From the NCBI RefSeq assembly GCF_905147365.1, contig NC_056410.1, positions 8,953,501 to 9,017,500 on the forward strand: a stretch of DNA of 64,000 bases. Reading direction: 5' to 3'. Under the pieces are notes generated by a model. It made no database searches and had not been told where the DNA came from. It saw nothing but the letters and a program-made list of their open reading frames with translations. The position numbers and the translations under genes were made by a program. Below are positions 10,412-22,670 of the stretch, one piece after another. Source of the stretch: Aricia agestis. Lineage: Eukaryota > Arthropoda > Insecta > Lepidoptera > Lycaenidae. The stretch's first letter is position 1, and every line of letters starts with the position of its first letter.

Positions 10412-11447
10412 TAAAGACGCAAGTGGTATTTTTAGATGGCTAGGTGGAGGTTCCAAGCTTTCCCATAGAACCATCGCACCAAACAAGTAAACATTGTGCT
10501 TTCCTCCTTTAAAATATGTTTCAATACCTTTTGGTTTTAAACAAGTGTTAAAAGTATTTGCAGTGCATAGGCGCTATCAGTTAATTATTTTAATTTAATT
10601 GTTATCGGTAAGAATGCGATTCTGAAAACCTAAAAAACCACATCTTGAAGTTTCTTTCCCACCCAAATCACCCCACTTCGTTAAATAATAATATCTATCA
10701 TTCAGTTTAGGAAACTGAATTAAAATTAAGTTTCTGAAATCAATTTGCCGGCTACTTAAGTTTGACGTTTCCTGCAGTTCCCGCTGGCGGGTTTAGCTAA
10801 TTAATTTCATAACTCGCTTGGAATTCGCTCGAAAATGATCCGTGCACTTCTACAAGCGTTTCTTTGAGACGGCGCCGAGTGTGCAATTCTTTTAGCAGCT
10901 GCCTTCAAGTATTGGATTTGTAATAACGTGATCTGTATTGTGCATCCTTATAAATATTGTAGTGCTGCTCGGCGCCTCGTGTTCGTTACTTATGCAACCC
11001 CTTTCCATAACATATTAACCCCCTTACTAGTAAAGAGATCTTCACTGTATATCAGTCACCTATACAATGTTTTGACATTGTTTGTGAAGCCACTATTATG
11101 GTATCAGTCAATTTATACTGTATGTATCATAATATAAGTATAGCGCCTGCATAATGCATACTAATCGTAGTTTTCTATTATTTTTATTGTTTAGGAGATA
11201 AGGAAATAAAAGCTTTGTAACAAAACTAACATAATTTACTTTAACAAAATGCAAAAGGTGAGATTGCTTCTTGAATTCCTTAAGACTTTCCTCTGACTAT
11301 GTTAATGAGTTTAAAATATATCAATGTTTTTAAGTAGATCCTTCTGTTAATTGCTACGACTATTATCAAATCGCGGAATTCTGTCTGTAGCGGTCAAAAA
11401 ACTTGTCATATTTCGTCGTTTTTTATATAAAACGCATTTGACAATTA
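10412..11447. other. No recognisable feature
   Basis: About 1 kb without ORF above 70 codons or recognisable repeat. Confidence 0.4.
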
Positions 11448-11668
11448 TAGCTATGTCCACACAATGCACTATGCACTTGAATTTTCGTCATCTTCATTAA
11501 ACTTTTATTTTAGCGCATTCAATAATTGAATGCGTCAACAAACGCAACGCCAAAAGTTTTGGATCCGGTCAGAGCGCATGCGTCGCGGGCATGCCTCAAG
11601 TGCGCTGTTGACTGCGCTATAACGCATGCCCTTGAAGAACAAAAAAAGGCACAGTGTGGACATAGCTA
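11448..11668. mobile_element. MITE with TAGCTATGTCCACAC ends
   Basis: TAGCTATGTCCACAC at the left and GTGTGGACATAGCTA at the right are exact inverted ends. The interior is rich in GCGCATGC-type motifs and short inverted pairs. No coding. Confidence 0.7.
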
Positions 11669-11679
11669 ATGAATTAGTG

Positions 11680-11935
11680 ACAGACGTTTCTAGTTTAAGG
11701 GCGACATCCTATTTTGCATACACGATGTGAACCGAATATGAATTATATCACTTCAAACTCTTAATATGTAACTCTTCGTATGGAGATTATCATACGAAGA
11801 GTTACCAAAACGTTTTCCAAGTAAACTATAATAGTCTGTTTCTTTACAAGAATTCAAATTTATTCATAAGTAACAGCCAATAATTTCCAATGGTCAATGA
11901 CCACTGGTGCCACCTTAAATTGTCCTGACTATAGA
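11680..11935 (+). repeat. Dispersed repeat S', with 15-bp-arm hairpin
   Basis: Shares ACACGATGTGAACC, GGAGATTATCATAC and GGTGCCACCTTAAATT landmarks with 34707-35993, the copy interrupted by a piggyBac-like element. A perfect hairpin at 11768-11805 (GTAACTCTTCGTATG and complement) lies inside. Confidence 0.6.
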
Positions 11936-12839
11936 ACCTCAACCTTTACACACGTGCAAGCAATAAATTAAGAAAGTGTTCACTGAACGTTAAAATTTAA
12001 CTTATTTAAAGAGAATTAGATACTTTTGTAATAATTTGTAAGGAAGAAAAGACCTTTTATCATGTACAAAATCTGTAATATTGTAACTTGTAAGATACAC
12101 TCTACAATGCCCTAGTTATTATGTTATTAAAACGAACAAGTGTGGAACAAAATAACTTTGGTAGGTACGCCGTAAACATGTTTTTAATTCTACAGTTAAG
12201 TGTAAAACTACAGAATAATTAAAATTTTAATGCACGATAAATTTAATTATTATACTTAGTTAGTTATACATTACTATAATGATTTATGATTTTATCATTC
12301 CTTACCTTCTATTAATTTATAGAAGCAAACGAATCCAAATATATTATCTTACATATATACAATAAATAATAATAATATTATGAAGCGAATGAAATTGAAC
12401 TGGTAACCGCTGTTGCTTAGAATATGAGTTTGAAATTGAATGTTTACCACAAAAGTTTCCTTTATTGTGGTTTAAAGTTTGCCGACTACAGCCTAAAAAC
12501 TGCGTCCATATAACGTGAGTACGTGACAGTTAAAAAAATAATTTGAGGAGACATTTCTTACGGTCATTATGATGATGGAAACGAAAACGACGAGGTCCTA
12601 GCGATATTTAACTTAGAATGAATTCTAACATTTTACAGCTGGAAATCTCGAACAAGGCGGTATGATGTACGTAGAAATTGACTGGGTATCGTAAACGGAG
12701 ACAATGTTCCGCCAGGGAAATCAATACAATTGTGATAAAAGGTTAATATTGGAAGCGAAATAACTCAGGTGTCCAATTTAGTCCATTGAAATGTTACATT
12801 TGCTTTGCAGAGGACGCAATTTTATTTTTGAAATATTGA
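11936..12839. other. No recognisable feature
   Basis: AT-rich; no supported feature. ATTGA at 12835-12839 is the left target duplication of the next element. Confidence 0.4.
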
Positions 12840-13503
12840 GGGGGTCAGTAGAAGCCTAACCTCAAGTTTGCGGGGTCGCCACTCTTGTCTCCCGGCCGCC
12901 ATCCGCCATAATTATAACTTTTTAATTTTTTTTATTTTGGGTGAAAAAAATAAAATAAACATATATTTACGTATACGTGGGAGAGTCATGCTTCGGCACG
13001 AATGGGCCGACTTGACCGGAGAAATACCACGTTCTCACAGAAAACCGGCGTGAAACAGCGCTTGCGCTGTGTTTCGCCGAGTGAGCGAGTTTACCGGAGG
13101 CCCAATCCCCTACCCTATTCCCTTCCCTACCCTCCCCTATTCCCTTCCCTACCCTCCCCTATTTCCTTCCCATTCCTACCCTCCCCTATTACCCTATTCC
13201 CTCTTAAAAGGCCGGCAACGCACTTGCAGCTTTTCTGATGCTGCGAGTGTCCATGGGCGATGGAAGTTGCTTTCCATCAGGTGACCCGTTTGCTCGTTTG
13301 CCCCCTTATTACATAAAAAAAAAAAATTTTGTAGGCAAAATAATTTGCAACAAATTATGTTCTTCAATTTTTTTGTAGGACTTAATTATAGTTTCCGAGA
13401 TATCACGAAAATAGTGCTGTCACCCCTTTTTTGAAGACGGCGCGGCGGCCGGGGGACATAAGTGGCGATCCCGCAAACTTGAAGTTAAGCTTCTATTGAC
13501 CCC
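12840..13503. mobile_element. MITE with ~60-bp inverted ends, hosting SINE C
   Basis: Left GGGGTCAGTAGAAGCCTAAC...TCTCCCGGCCGCC and its complement at 13438-13503, flanked by ATTGA on both sides (12835-12839, 13504-13508). SINE C occupies 12974-13326, so the MITE itself is about 310 bp. The 5-bp duplication is an observation; superfamily not assigned. Confidence 0.75.
12974..13326 (+). mobile_element. Poly(A) SINE-like retroposon C, full length
   Basis: Runs from ACGTGGGAGAGTCATGCTTC through CACAGAAAACCGGCGTGAAA and a CCCTATTCCCTTCCCTACC minisatellite. It then reads TTAAAAGGCCGGCAACGCAC and ends GTTTGCCCCCTTATTACAT plus poly(A). No tRNA boxes are obvious; the 3' end may be shared with a LINE. 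Open frames across it are proline-rich artefacts of the minisatellite. Confidence 0.8.
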
Positions 13504-13616
13504 ATTGAAATCGGTCGTGGCTCGAAAATATTTAGGACTATGAAATGAGAAGATACCTTTACCTAGAAAATAGCGATTTACACTTCAGTGAATGGTAGTA
13601 GCCGAGAATACTTATA

Positions 13617-13874
13617 CAGGGTGTAACAAAAATAAGTGATAATACTTTAGGGTGTGTAGGTGTTCCTTGTAGAGAGTTCACTGTGAAAGTAGCAGCGCTG
13701 AAAGAACAAAATTTTTTTTCACTTTTGTATGCGGAAACTCGTGACGCTCGGACCCTTGCCCATACAAAAGTGAAAAAAAAATTCATCTTCCAGAACTGCT
13801 ACTTTCACAGTGAACTCTCTACAAGGAACACGTACACACCCTAAAGTATTATCACTTATTTTTGTTACACACTG
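13617..13874. mobile_element. Palindromic TA-flanked MITE (family J)
   Basis: CAGGGTGTAACAAAAATAAG at the left and its complement at the right (ending CACACTG), TA on each side. Arms exceed 100 bp and meet around a short centre, so nearly the whole element folds back. Second copy at 54691-54949. Ends and TA target suggest Tc1/mariner. Confidence 0.85.
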
Positions 13875-14009
13875 TATAAGGTTTGTCGAATATTCAACGA
13901 TTTATTTATACATCGATGATATAATAATATCTGTAAGGCCTTTATAAGCCGGTCTACCTTGATCACGCTTTCTAACTTTTAAATGATGTTGGTTGGTTTT
14001 GTAGTCTTT

Positions 14010-14687
14010 TTTAGGGTTCCGTAGTCAACAAGGAAATCGTTATAGTTTCGGTCTGTCAGTCCGTCTGTCCATCCGTCTGTCTGTCTGTCTGTCCGCGGTT
14101 TTGCTCAGAGACTATAGGACTTACAAGGCTGTAATTTGGCATGAATACACATATTAATGATGCCGACAAAATGGTACATAAAATCTTAAAAAAATATTTT
14201 TTTTCATGGTACCTCCCCTACACATCAAGCAGGGATGATTTTTTTTTCGAGCCCACCCCATCGTGTGGGATGTCGTTGAATAGGTTTTAAAAAAAATGGG
14301 TATTCATAGACCATTTTCTGATTTAGGGATTCATTTGCGAAATATTAAGTTTTAAAGTGGAAAAAAATCGTAAGAGTCCAATGTCCCTTCTACCAGCTAA
14401 ACGGTTGCTTCTGGAAATGTGAAAAAAATCACGGGAGTAGGAAATATGCTAAAAAAAAGAAAACTATCACGGCTAACAAGACTTCAGAATTTATTTAGTA
14501 ATAGTCGATCAACTAAAAAAATGTATTCGGAGAAGTATATAAGGAACTTTTTGTTCAAATTCCTTTGAAAGTAACTGAGATGATGTTGTTAGTAGTTTAA
14601 AACACGTTATAAATGTACATTCATTGACCATACTATGGAACCCTATATTGCGCGTGGCCCAAGATGCACTTGGCCGGTTTTCAGCAG
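14010..14687 (-). mobile_element. GTTCCG-family repeat (diverged subfamily)
   Basis: Left TTTTTAGGGTTCCGTAGTCA with a GTCTGTCTGTCCGC tract; right GCACTTGGCCGGTTTTCA preceded by TATTGCGCGTGGCCC. The latter motif also marks a fragment at 47866-47916. Confidence 0.7.
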
Positions 14688-15458
14688 TATTATACTATAA
14701 TGCGTAGGTGGCAAATAGAATACATTTTGGTACAACTTTCCCTGAGAAAACCCGTGAAACTCATGAATATTTAAACAAAACCTGTGTTAAGTTAATAGGA
14801 CATTAAAACCAGGCTTTTGTGTTTTACTTTTTATTTATTTAACATGGAGTGTCGAAGTAATTCGCTCCGACAAATTCGATTTCGTGATTGAGTGTATGTA
14901 CGTGTGAGGGCGTCGATTTAAATTACCATTACATAAAAAATTAGGGCACTTCAGGGCCACGCAGTGCGAAATGGGGCTGTTTACAAACTAATTTTAAGGC
15001 GACGCGACGCCTTGATAATTTGACTGTAGCGATATCGATTTTTCTCAGCAATGACTTAAGCTAAGAAAATAAGTTCATTGTCAGTATTCATCGTGTCTTT
15101 GTCTTTGAATTACCCATAGCATAACACGATTGGTCAACTTTTATAACACAGAATAATCAATCAAAAAGACCTCTGTAAAACAGGGATTCCTATTTTGCCA
15201 ACAGAGATGAGTGATTTAAGCTTCCAAAATTTGTACATAAATTGGTTCAAGCATACACTTTAATTTTCCCATAGCTTATATGAAAATATGTATTTATGGT
15301 TTTTAAATTACGCGACAAAAACCATTTTGTCGCTTACGACCTTTCCGTTTTTTGCTGTTCCATTGCTTGTTTTCAATGATAGGCCGGGCGGCTTCATCAT
15401 TTTTAGTAGGTAGGTAACAAGATTTTTTCTTTCCAATCTATTTAAAAAAATATATTTT
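14688..15458. other. No recognisable feature
   Basis: AT-rich with no supported feature. ACCATTTTGTCG and CGACAAAAACCAT near 15311-15335 form a small inverted pair. Confidence 0.4.
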
Positions 15459-15890
15459 ACCCTACGGAGATGCCGTAATTTACCGTATTGAAAGCCTTAT
15501 AAAGTCATAATTTGAAAGCTACAAAGTTATAATAAAAATACAGCAATAATCTTCAGCATATCAACATTCCTTTCCCGTTATTAATTTCCTATTTTTGTTT
15601 ATTATACTCATGATAATTATTAGCTTCCAAAGTAATACCAATTTATTAAAATTGAAGCATACTTCAGCATCTCCCCAGTATTTACAAATTACTTTTATTT
15701 GAAACACACGACAATATATAGACAATTTCATTAACTACATATGGGGAATATTAGTTAGAATTTTTTGATCAATTTTGAACTAAGATAGTAAGTAAAAAAA
15801 TAGGATTTTTGTGCGATCTCGGCAACGCGTCAAATGTATGGTTGACCCGAACAAACGACCTTGAGGTCATTTGCTCGAGGATGGCCTTAA
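15459..15890 (-). repeat. Dispersed repeat U, inverted copy
   Basis: Reverse complement of 4984-5400: AATCTTCAGCATATCAACAT, CTCGGCAACGCGTCAAATGT and GAGGATGGCCTTAA are shared landmarks. Contains a local difference near the start (GACCTTGAGGTCATTTG). Confidence 0.65.
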
Positions 15891-16496
15891 ACGCTTTACC
15901 TTAAACTTTACAAATATTATTATATAAACCAAGAAGATAATTAAGTCATTATTGTTGCGCCCTAACATTTTAACACCGCGTGGGTGTTTCACGATGGATG
16001 ATATATTTTGGGTCTTTGTTTTTACAGAAAATTATGTTATATTCCGATAATTTGTGGAAGCGTCGCTATGAAAAGCGCACATTATTTGTTTAACATCCCA
16101 CCCACCGTGGGCGTGATGTTTAACTTTAAACCTACGACCATTATCCCACAAGTTATTTTGGAGTCATCTTTGGATCACTTTGCAAAGTCATCTTTGTTTA
16201 TTGTCACGTTCCATTATATTTTCAGTACAATGCATTATGTACAATATCCCTTCTTATTTCCTTATTGGTTACTAGCTGATGGTGCCTGTAACTTTATTGA
16301 GCTAAAATGCGTTTATTGTACGGGAAGTGTTTTTTTTTTTCTGGGATTTACTATTCCGGGATACAAAGTATCTCAATTCCTCGTATTATCTAAATGCTTT
16401 TTCGGTGTGAAAGGGTTACAGATACACTGTTTTTATAATATTATTAGTAAATGCAAATTGCAAGAAGAATAGAGTTTCATCAGAATTTTCATCGCG
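15891..16496. other. Stretch holding an unsupported 154-codon open frame
   Basis: The longest open frame of the window (16008-16472) lies here. It has no ATG at its start (first ATG near 16069), is rich in Phe, Ile and Tyr, and resembles no family I know. Upstream bases TTTGTTTTTACAG could mimic a splice acceptor. Treated as chance. Confidence 0.35.
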
Positions 16497-16499
16497 TTA

Positions 16500-16806
16500 G
16501 GCTCAATTTACACCGGCGCGGAATGGAAGCGTCAATTTAGCCTTATGACGCGGGAATTCGCGGGAATGTTCGAGACATCCCATAGTTTAGTCTGTATCTT
16601 TTAATTGACAAGTTCACGCTACTTCCCGCAGATTCCAATTTCCACAGACGGCACTGGAGAATTCTCGAGAATTCTGCGGAAGACGCGCGTCCAATTTTTT
16701 GGTTCGTATTCAGTTTGTGTGTTATACTGATAAAGATCATTATGCTATGTACAGTTTCGTTGCAAAAGTCGTCTCTTTTCCATTCCGCGGCGGTATAAAT
16801 TGAGCC
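16500..16806. mobile_element. MITE with TTA target duplication (family N)
   Basis: Ends GGCTCAATTTACACCGGCGC and complement of GGCTCAATTTATACCGCCGC, flanked by TTA at 16497-16499 and 16807-16809. About 35 bp of inverted repeat. PIF/Harbinger-like by target. Confidence 0.8.
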
Positions 16807-17043
16807 TTAGAGTATCTTATTGTTTAAAAAATCGACCGCAATAGGTTGAAGATGCTCCGGGCGACACTGTACCTTAATCAATCAATCCCTTCTCAGTATC
16901 AGCTCCGGCTGCTCCCCACAGATACCCCATCCATCCTGATTCCTTCAATATCGAACGTTTCTTGTGCGAGCAGCCGTGACCGACATACGGCGACGGGTAT
17001 ATTTGATCTGGTATTCATATCATATAGTTAAACATAATAATAA

Positions 17044-17335
<292 letters not shown>

Positions 17336-17448
17336 GTTTCAGAAGCGGATTGCTTAACCGAAGAAGTCTCTATATCTTAGCGAAGAGCAAAATAATTTTC
17401 ATTCTTCAGATGAATCTGAGTAAATAACATTGATGATGATGATGAATT

Positions 17449-17529
17449 GCCGGATACGCTATCCACAACTTATTTGACGGATTCTCCATACTCTATCTGT
17501 CAAGTTAAGTGGTGGATAGCCTATCCGGC
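17449..17529. mobile_element. Short palindromic repeat K
   Basis: GCCGGATACGCTATCCACAA and its complement flank TCCATACTCTATCTG. The same palindrome is at 32640-32720, and both are followed within 40 bp by GTGGTGAAA(C/G)AGGCCC. The repeat unit is therefore longer than the hairpin. Confidence 0.65.
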
Positions 17530-17664
17530 ACTTATCAAGTGGTGAAAGAGGCCCTTAAAGTCTTAGTATTAAATTACGAATGCACAGTCTTAGAAGATAA
17601 AATTAAAATTAAATTAAGTACTAATATAGAGACACTATAAAAAGTAGCTAAAAAATTATTCTAA

Positions 17665-17808
17665 GGGTCAATTCAGACTGTAACGCGACACGCAGATGCA
17701 TTTCTGTACTTAATTGCCACAGACTTCTTGAGCGTGAGACGTCTTGCAAATCTGTCAGAAGAAATGGATCTACGCGTCGTCGCGTTGCGGTCTGAATTGA
17801 CTTGACCC
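17665..17808. mobile_element. MITE family L
   Basis: GGGTCAATTCAGACTGTAAC...GCAGATGCATTTCT at the left, complementary to the right end ...CGGTCTGAATTGACTTGACCC. TAA/TTA flanks. Second copy 47473-47654 has clean TTA duplications. Confidence 0.7.
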
Positions 17809-18113
17809 TTAAGAGGATACACCAGGGGCTAGAGAAATAAAAAAAAATTACGTGTAATATCTATAGCTGTCTCCCTTACCGCAAGCCTATACCGCAGAAA
17901 ACGATAGAGACAACGATTCGTTGTCCCCCTGATTCCTTCTCCAAAACTTAACCGATTTAAGAACTTTTTTCACTAATGATTAAAGAAAGGCTTGGGCTGT
18001 GTTCCTATGTTTTGCTTTTTTTGTATAATCTAGCCAAATTTGTTTTCTGGACGTTTGAACACAGCGGAAAATCTGGCCATTTTTTTTAACGTTCATAATA
18101 TCTTATTTAACAA
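17809..18113. other. No recognisable feature
   Basis: About 300 bp with no supported feature. Confidence 0.4.
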
Positions 18114-18950
18114 CTAGCGGCCCGCCCCGGCTTCGCACGGGTGGACATTGATTTTTAAATAAATTTTTTTCAATCTTTATTTCTTAGTCAATTTTTATGT
18201 TAAGCAGAACATAAAAATGGCTTACACTAAACGTAATGAATTAATGAAGCACTATAATATTATCCCATCAATGAAGCGGCACCCGGCTGTCGCATAACTA
18301 TCCATACTAATATTATAAATGCGAAAGTGTGTCTGTCTGTCTGTCTGTCTGTCTGTTACCTCTTCACGCCCAAACCGCTGAACCGATTTGGCTGAAATTT
18401 GGCATGAAGATACTTTGAGTCCCGGGAAAGGATATAGGATACTTTTTGTCCCGGAAAAATGTACGGTTCCCGCGCGATAAACGAGTTTTGGCGCAACGGA
18501 GTTGCGGGCGTCATCTAGTTATATTATAAATCTATTGTGTCTGCGATTCCCATGATCGAGGTAATAATAATTAATATTTACGTGGACTCTCCGGGCGAGC
18601 ACACCCGCGCGGTTTTCTCTACAACGCACCGTTTTAGCGATATGGTCAAAAAACTAAAAATAACGAAACTTGAGCCCCTCCCCCCACCCTAGGCGATATC
18701 GTAATAATATATAGCCTATTTGTTGACCCGACCTCTAAGTAATATCCGTGCAAAATTTGAAGTAAATCCATCCAGTACTTTCTGAGTTTATCCCGGACAT
18801 ACATACAGACAAACAGACAAAAATTCTAAAAACTATATTTTTGGCTTCTATATCGATTGTAGATCACGTCGCAAGTATTATTTTTCAAAAATTTTCAATG
18901 TACAGAATTGACTTTCCTAAGATTTTATTATATACAGTAAAGATTAAATT
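18114..18950 (-). mobile_element. Helitron-like repeat, interrupted and truncated
   Basis: CTAGCGGCCCGCCCCGGCTT at the left is a Helitron-type 3' end on the minus strand. After the family B insertion (18301-18518) the sequence continues with TTTATCCCGGACATACATAC and TGTACAGAATTGACTTTCCT; the last is also at 29050-29085. No clear 5' end. Confidence 0.5.
18301..18518 (+). mobile_element. Short Helitron (family B), 218 bp, complete
   Basis: A|TCCATACTAATATTATAAAT start, (GTCT)n, CCAAACCGCTGAACCGATTT, the 3' hairpin GGCGCAACGGAGTTGCGGGC, and CTAG|T. Best-preserved family B copy. Confidence 0.9.
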
Positions 18951-19093
18951 ATGAAAAAAAAGAAAACATAGGGACATTGTATTAGTGGCCTAGTAGATAT
19001 TCAGGAAAAAAATTATAACTCTACTAGCATTATCCAGGGAGGAAACAGGGGACAGCGTTTGTATGGAATAAAGGGCGGTGTGGACTCCTCTTA

Positions 19094-19440
19094 AGGCCCG
19101 ACACGACTTAGAATTCCGTATCCAAAGGGTAAAAAGTATTACTAAGACTTCTTTGTCTGTCCGTCTGTCCGTCTGTCCGCCTGTCCCTCTGTCTGTCACC
19201 AGGCTGAATCTCAAGAACCACTGTAGCTAGACTTATGGAATTTTCACAGATTATGTATATATGTTGCCGCTATAACAACAAATACTAAAAACAAAAAAAT
19301 ATATATATTTAAGGGGGGCTCCCATACAACAAACGTGATTTTTTTGTCATTTTTGCTCTTTTTCAATAATGGCAGGTAGGCACTTGAAATTTTCATAAAT
19401 TTCATGATATTATACTAAATTTCAAGAAAAACGTCCGTTT
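19094..19440 (-). mobile_element. GTTCCG-family repeat, truncated
   Basis: AGAATTCCGTATCCAAAGGG, a GTCCGTCTGTCC tract and GTTGCCGCTATAACAAC match 9968-10411; the GGCCAAGTGC end is missing. Confidence 0.65.
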
Positions 19441-19681
19441 TGTTTGTCTTCGACATAACTTTTTCGGCAATCGTTCTATTCTAGCACGTACACAAATTTA
19501 TTTTTCTTTTCCTAAAAAATCTAACTAAGCATATTGTACTCGAAACTATTACTGACTGCACCGTCACCGTTCGACGTTCACAACTTTCAAGCCTTATCGG
19601 GTTATCGGCATAGTCAAAAGGTGAACAAGTGGTACCTACCATTGAGTTGCCAGCGACCGTACATAGTTTAACATTCCGAGT

Positions 19682-19721
19682 GTCAGTACCTCGTCAGTGT
19701 TTGTACTGACGAGGTACTGAC
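19682..19721. repeat. Perfect 17-bp-arm hairpin
   Basis: GTCAGTACCTCGTCAGT, six-base loop GTTTGT, then ACTGACGAGGTACTGAC. No neighbouring gene to regulate; origin unknown. Confidence 0.85.
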
Positions 19722-21051
19722 CTGGCCCGCAGCCACGAGGCGAACATCAAAACGTTTATCGCCCTGCTATGATTTCTGGTTTCGATTCCAAATAGATATA
19801 AATCGTAAACATTAAGATCTGAAATAACAAACACGAAAGCTGATGTTTGCGCTCTTAATTTGTGATGGAAACATTTCTGTCTGCTTGTTATAATAAAACT
19901 TTTTGTTGTAAGCATTAAACCACGTTAGACCATAGTGGAAGTAATTACTACCATGATTGTGCTGCTTAATCAAAGAATAAGGCTGTAAGTATGTATATGT
20001 CCTTCATGGGCCGCATTTGGTACAAAACGTATTAGAAAATTCATGCTAATATAATAGAGTGATTTATACTTTAAGAATTTAGATACAAAAATCATATTCT
20101 CGTCTACTTTTCCAGTACAGATTTAAAAAACCTTATATTCTCTAATCTCAGAAATTAGAATTTTCATAAACTGTAACTTCATTCATATATAATACTAGTA
20201 AATTGTACAACACTTACGAAAATTAATTCAGTTGCCGCGTTGTTTTTTAATATAACGAGCGAACCTTTTGAAATTTTTGCTCAGAATAGTTTTGTGAATG
20301 AATAATATTACGTGGTTGCTTCTTTTTCTGAAATTTCAACGCGAGGAATCCGACTTTCCACCCTTTTTGATTATTCTTCAGCTTATGAAGTCTTATCTGC
20401 AATGTCTTTTTATACTTTATCTTTTCATAAATTTATACGCTCTGGGGGATCGTAAAACTATTATTATCTTCTAGCGTTCAAGTTACCTCGATGCAAGTTT
20501 GCGCCCAGCGCTCCTAGGATGACACAGATACTTCGACAATTTTCATAGCTTTGCCGGGTATAAACTATCTCTCAACATTTTCTCTCGATCGAGTTCTTAG
20601 ATTATTTTCGCCCTATTCATATTCATACTTTTTCTTTAAACATCGGTTTCCATAATAAAAAAAAATACAAAGGAACATTTGGACATGTCCACCGCATAAA
20701 ATATCTACGCACACTATTTTAGCAGCCAAAATTTAAAAAGAAGGTTACGGATTTCGGTCTATTATTAAAATAAAATATATTGCTGTTATACTGCCATCAT
20801 AAAACTCCGACTCAATTTGTGGGTAACCTCGATACTTTGCTGAACACAGCAACAAAGATTAAAATAATATTTCAAATATTACGATGAACAATAGGTGCAT
20901 ACATTATATTTCCAATATTAATAATACCTTATACTTATACTACTACAAGTAGTTTGTATGACGTATTAGATCTTTACCTTTTTCCTGAAGACCTAATATA
21001 TTGGTATTCTATAGCTCAGTTTATTACGCCTTATGACCATTAATATTTACA
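19722..21051. other. No recognisable feature
   Basis: 1.3 kb of AT-rich DNA, no ORF above 73 codons, no recognised repeat. Confidence 0.45.
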
Positions 21052-21672
21052 CTAGACATTCCGCGCGGCGGAATCCATACATTTTTCCGCAAAAATAGCC
21101 TTAGATGTCCCTGTGGTCTATTTCTTCATGTGTGCCAATGAACATAAAAGTTGCTCCAGTAGTTTTTAAGATATTAAGCAATTTCATATAATTTTCCCCG
21201 TTTTTCCACATTTACCTTTGTTTCTTCGCTCCAATTGATCTTAGCTCAATATTATACAAGATGTTAGGGTAAACACCGTTATCCTTGAAACCATCAAATG
21301 AACCCGTCAAAATGAACAACTTTTTCTATGAGAACAATGCTGGGAAATCAAAAAAATCCGTCATCACACCCATACAAATTGCCGATCAGGGCATCCGTAT
21401 GGGTATGAAGACGGCATTTTTTTTAGTTCCCAGCATTGTTCTTATAAAAAAAGTTGTTCATTTTGACGGGCTCATTTGATGGTTTCAAGGATAACGGTGT
21501 TTACACTAACACACTGTATAGCATGGTATAGCCTTTCTCGATAAGTGGGCTATCTAATACTATTATCTATTCTGTGCTAATACTGAAAGAATTTTTCAAA
21601 TCGGACCAGTAGTTCCTGAGATTAGCGCGTTTAAACAAACAAACAAACTCTTCAGCTTTATGAAATAAGTAT
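21052..21672 (-). mobile_element. Helitron family H hosting MITE I
   Basis: CTAGACATTCCGCGCGG is the minus-strand 3' end. AGCCTTTCTCGATAAGTGGG and CAGTAGTTCCTGAGATTAGC lead to a degenerate 5' end. The MITE at 21257-21516 splits CTTAGCTCAATATTATA from TATAGCATGG. Other copies: 29088-29614, 29750-30829, 46458-46942. Confidence 0.75.
21257..21516. mobile_element. Palindromic TA-flanked MITE (family I), complete
   Basis: Arms of about 110 bp: CAAGATGTTAGGGTAAACAC... and its complement ending TTACACTAACACACTG. TA lies on both sides (21255-21256, 21517-21518). A 64-codon ORF across it (21285-21479) is just the foldback read through. Confidence 0.85.
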
Positions 21673-21883
21673 CTAAGAAAATATTAATATTACTTTAACA
21701 AAGGTCAGTACAAAATATAGAAAATTTTAACAAAATAAGTAGGTCAGCCTGCCATGATAATAATATTATTCCTTCTGATTTTATATCTCAGACAATAAAT
21801 AGAATACGCTCTGTGAGCGCTGGAAACTATAAAATAACTAATGATAAGCGGACTGGAATTTCCAAAGTTTCATAACACACGTA

Positions 21884-22170
21884 CGGCGCACAGTGTTTTA
21901 GAAATCCCCAAAGTACAAAATTTGTGTCTCTTAATGATCAATCTAATCAACTGGATAGCAAGTTTACAAACCCTCGTAATTAATTTAAATAAAATAATTT
22001 CGTTTTCAGGGAGTCAAAAAATGACTAATTTAAAAATTGATTTTCTCAAAAACGAAGTAAAATGCGCACACGGGAGTTCTACTCTTGCATTTGAAATATA
22101 AGACGCCATCGACTTATTGCATTAACTTAGTCATGTCCGATTTTGGGGATTTCTAAAACACTGTGCGGCG
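21884..22170. mobile_element. TA-flanked MITE (family O)
   Basis: CGGCGCACAGTGTTTTAGAA at the left; complement of CGCCGCACAGTGTTTTAGAA at the right; TA on both sides. About 30-bp inverted ends, AT-rich interior, no transposase. Confidence 0.7.
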
Positions 22171-22356
22171 TACCAAACACTCGACGAGAAATGCATTTCA
22201 TTTAAACGCGACTGCGAAAAGCTTCATTTATTCACGTTACTCAATGTCCTCGGGGATTTTTGGGTGGAGTGTGGAGTGGATGAAGATCATCACCATCAGC
22301 GATCTCGTCTCAAATTCACTTAAGTAAATATTCATTTATTTTGTTCTATTAAAATA

Positions 22357-22670
22357 CTAGCTGTCCCGGTAAAAGTTGTTTTGCCGTATAAAGAATTTCA
22401 ATTTTCGCCCATATTATTTTATTGAAGTGACTAAATAAGTATTTCATCATGGCAACGTCCATCGCTATCCCGTCACACAAACAATGGTCGCCATCAGTCT
22501 CGAGTTGTAATAATTTACTATTATTTATTCAACCAATTCCCTTACACAAGTAGATGTTGTCCGATTCTCAACCCTAGCCGACATGCTGGCTAAGATTCAC
22601 GAAAATCGGTCGAGCCGTTTCAGAGAAGTTCACCCACGCACCCCGTGACACGAGAATTTTATATATTAGA
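22357..22670 (-). mobile_element. Helitron-like element, ~314 bp
   Basis: CTAGCTGTCCCGGTAAAAGT is the minus-strand 3' end. GAAAATCGGTCGAGCCGTTT and GTGACACGAGAATTTTATAT lead to a TCTAATATATAAAA 5' end. Typical non-autonomous lepidopteran Helitron arrangement. Confidence 0.7.

Noticed and set aside
11768..11805. Hairpin as microRNA precursor (also 19682-19721 and 31144-31171)
   Set aside because: Arms too short or too perfect, no conserved mature arm visible, and two of the three sit in dispersed repeats.
13002..13284. Proline-rich open frames, also at 60633-60917 and 62309-62491
   Set aside because: They read through the CCCTATTCCCTT minisatellite of retroposon C.
16008..16472. 154-codon open frame, longest in the window
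   Set aside because: No start ATG, hydrophobic low-complexity composition typical of AT-rich DNA, no recognisable domain and no neighbouring exons.
21285..21479. 64-codon frame
   Set aside because: Runs through both arms of the palindromic MITE I.
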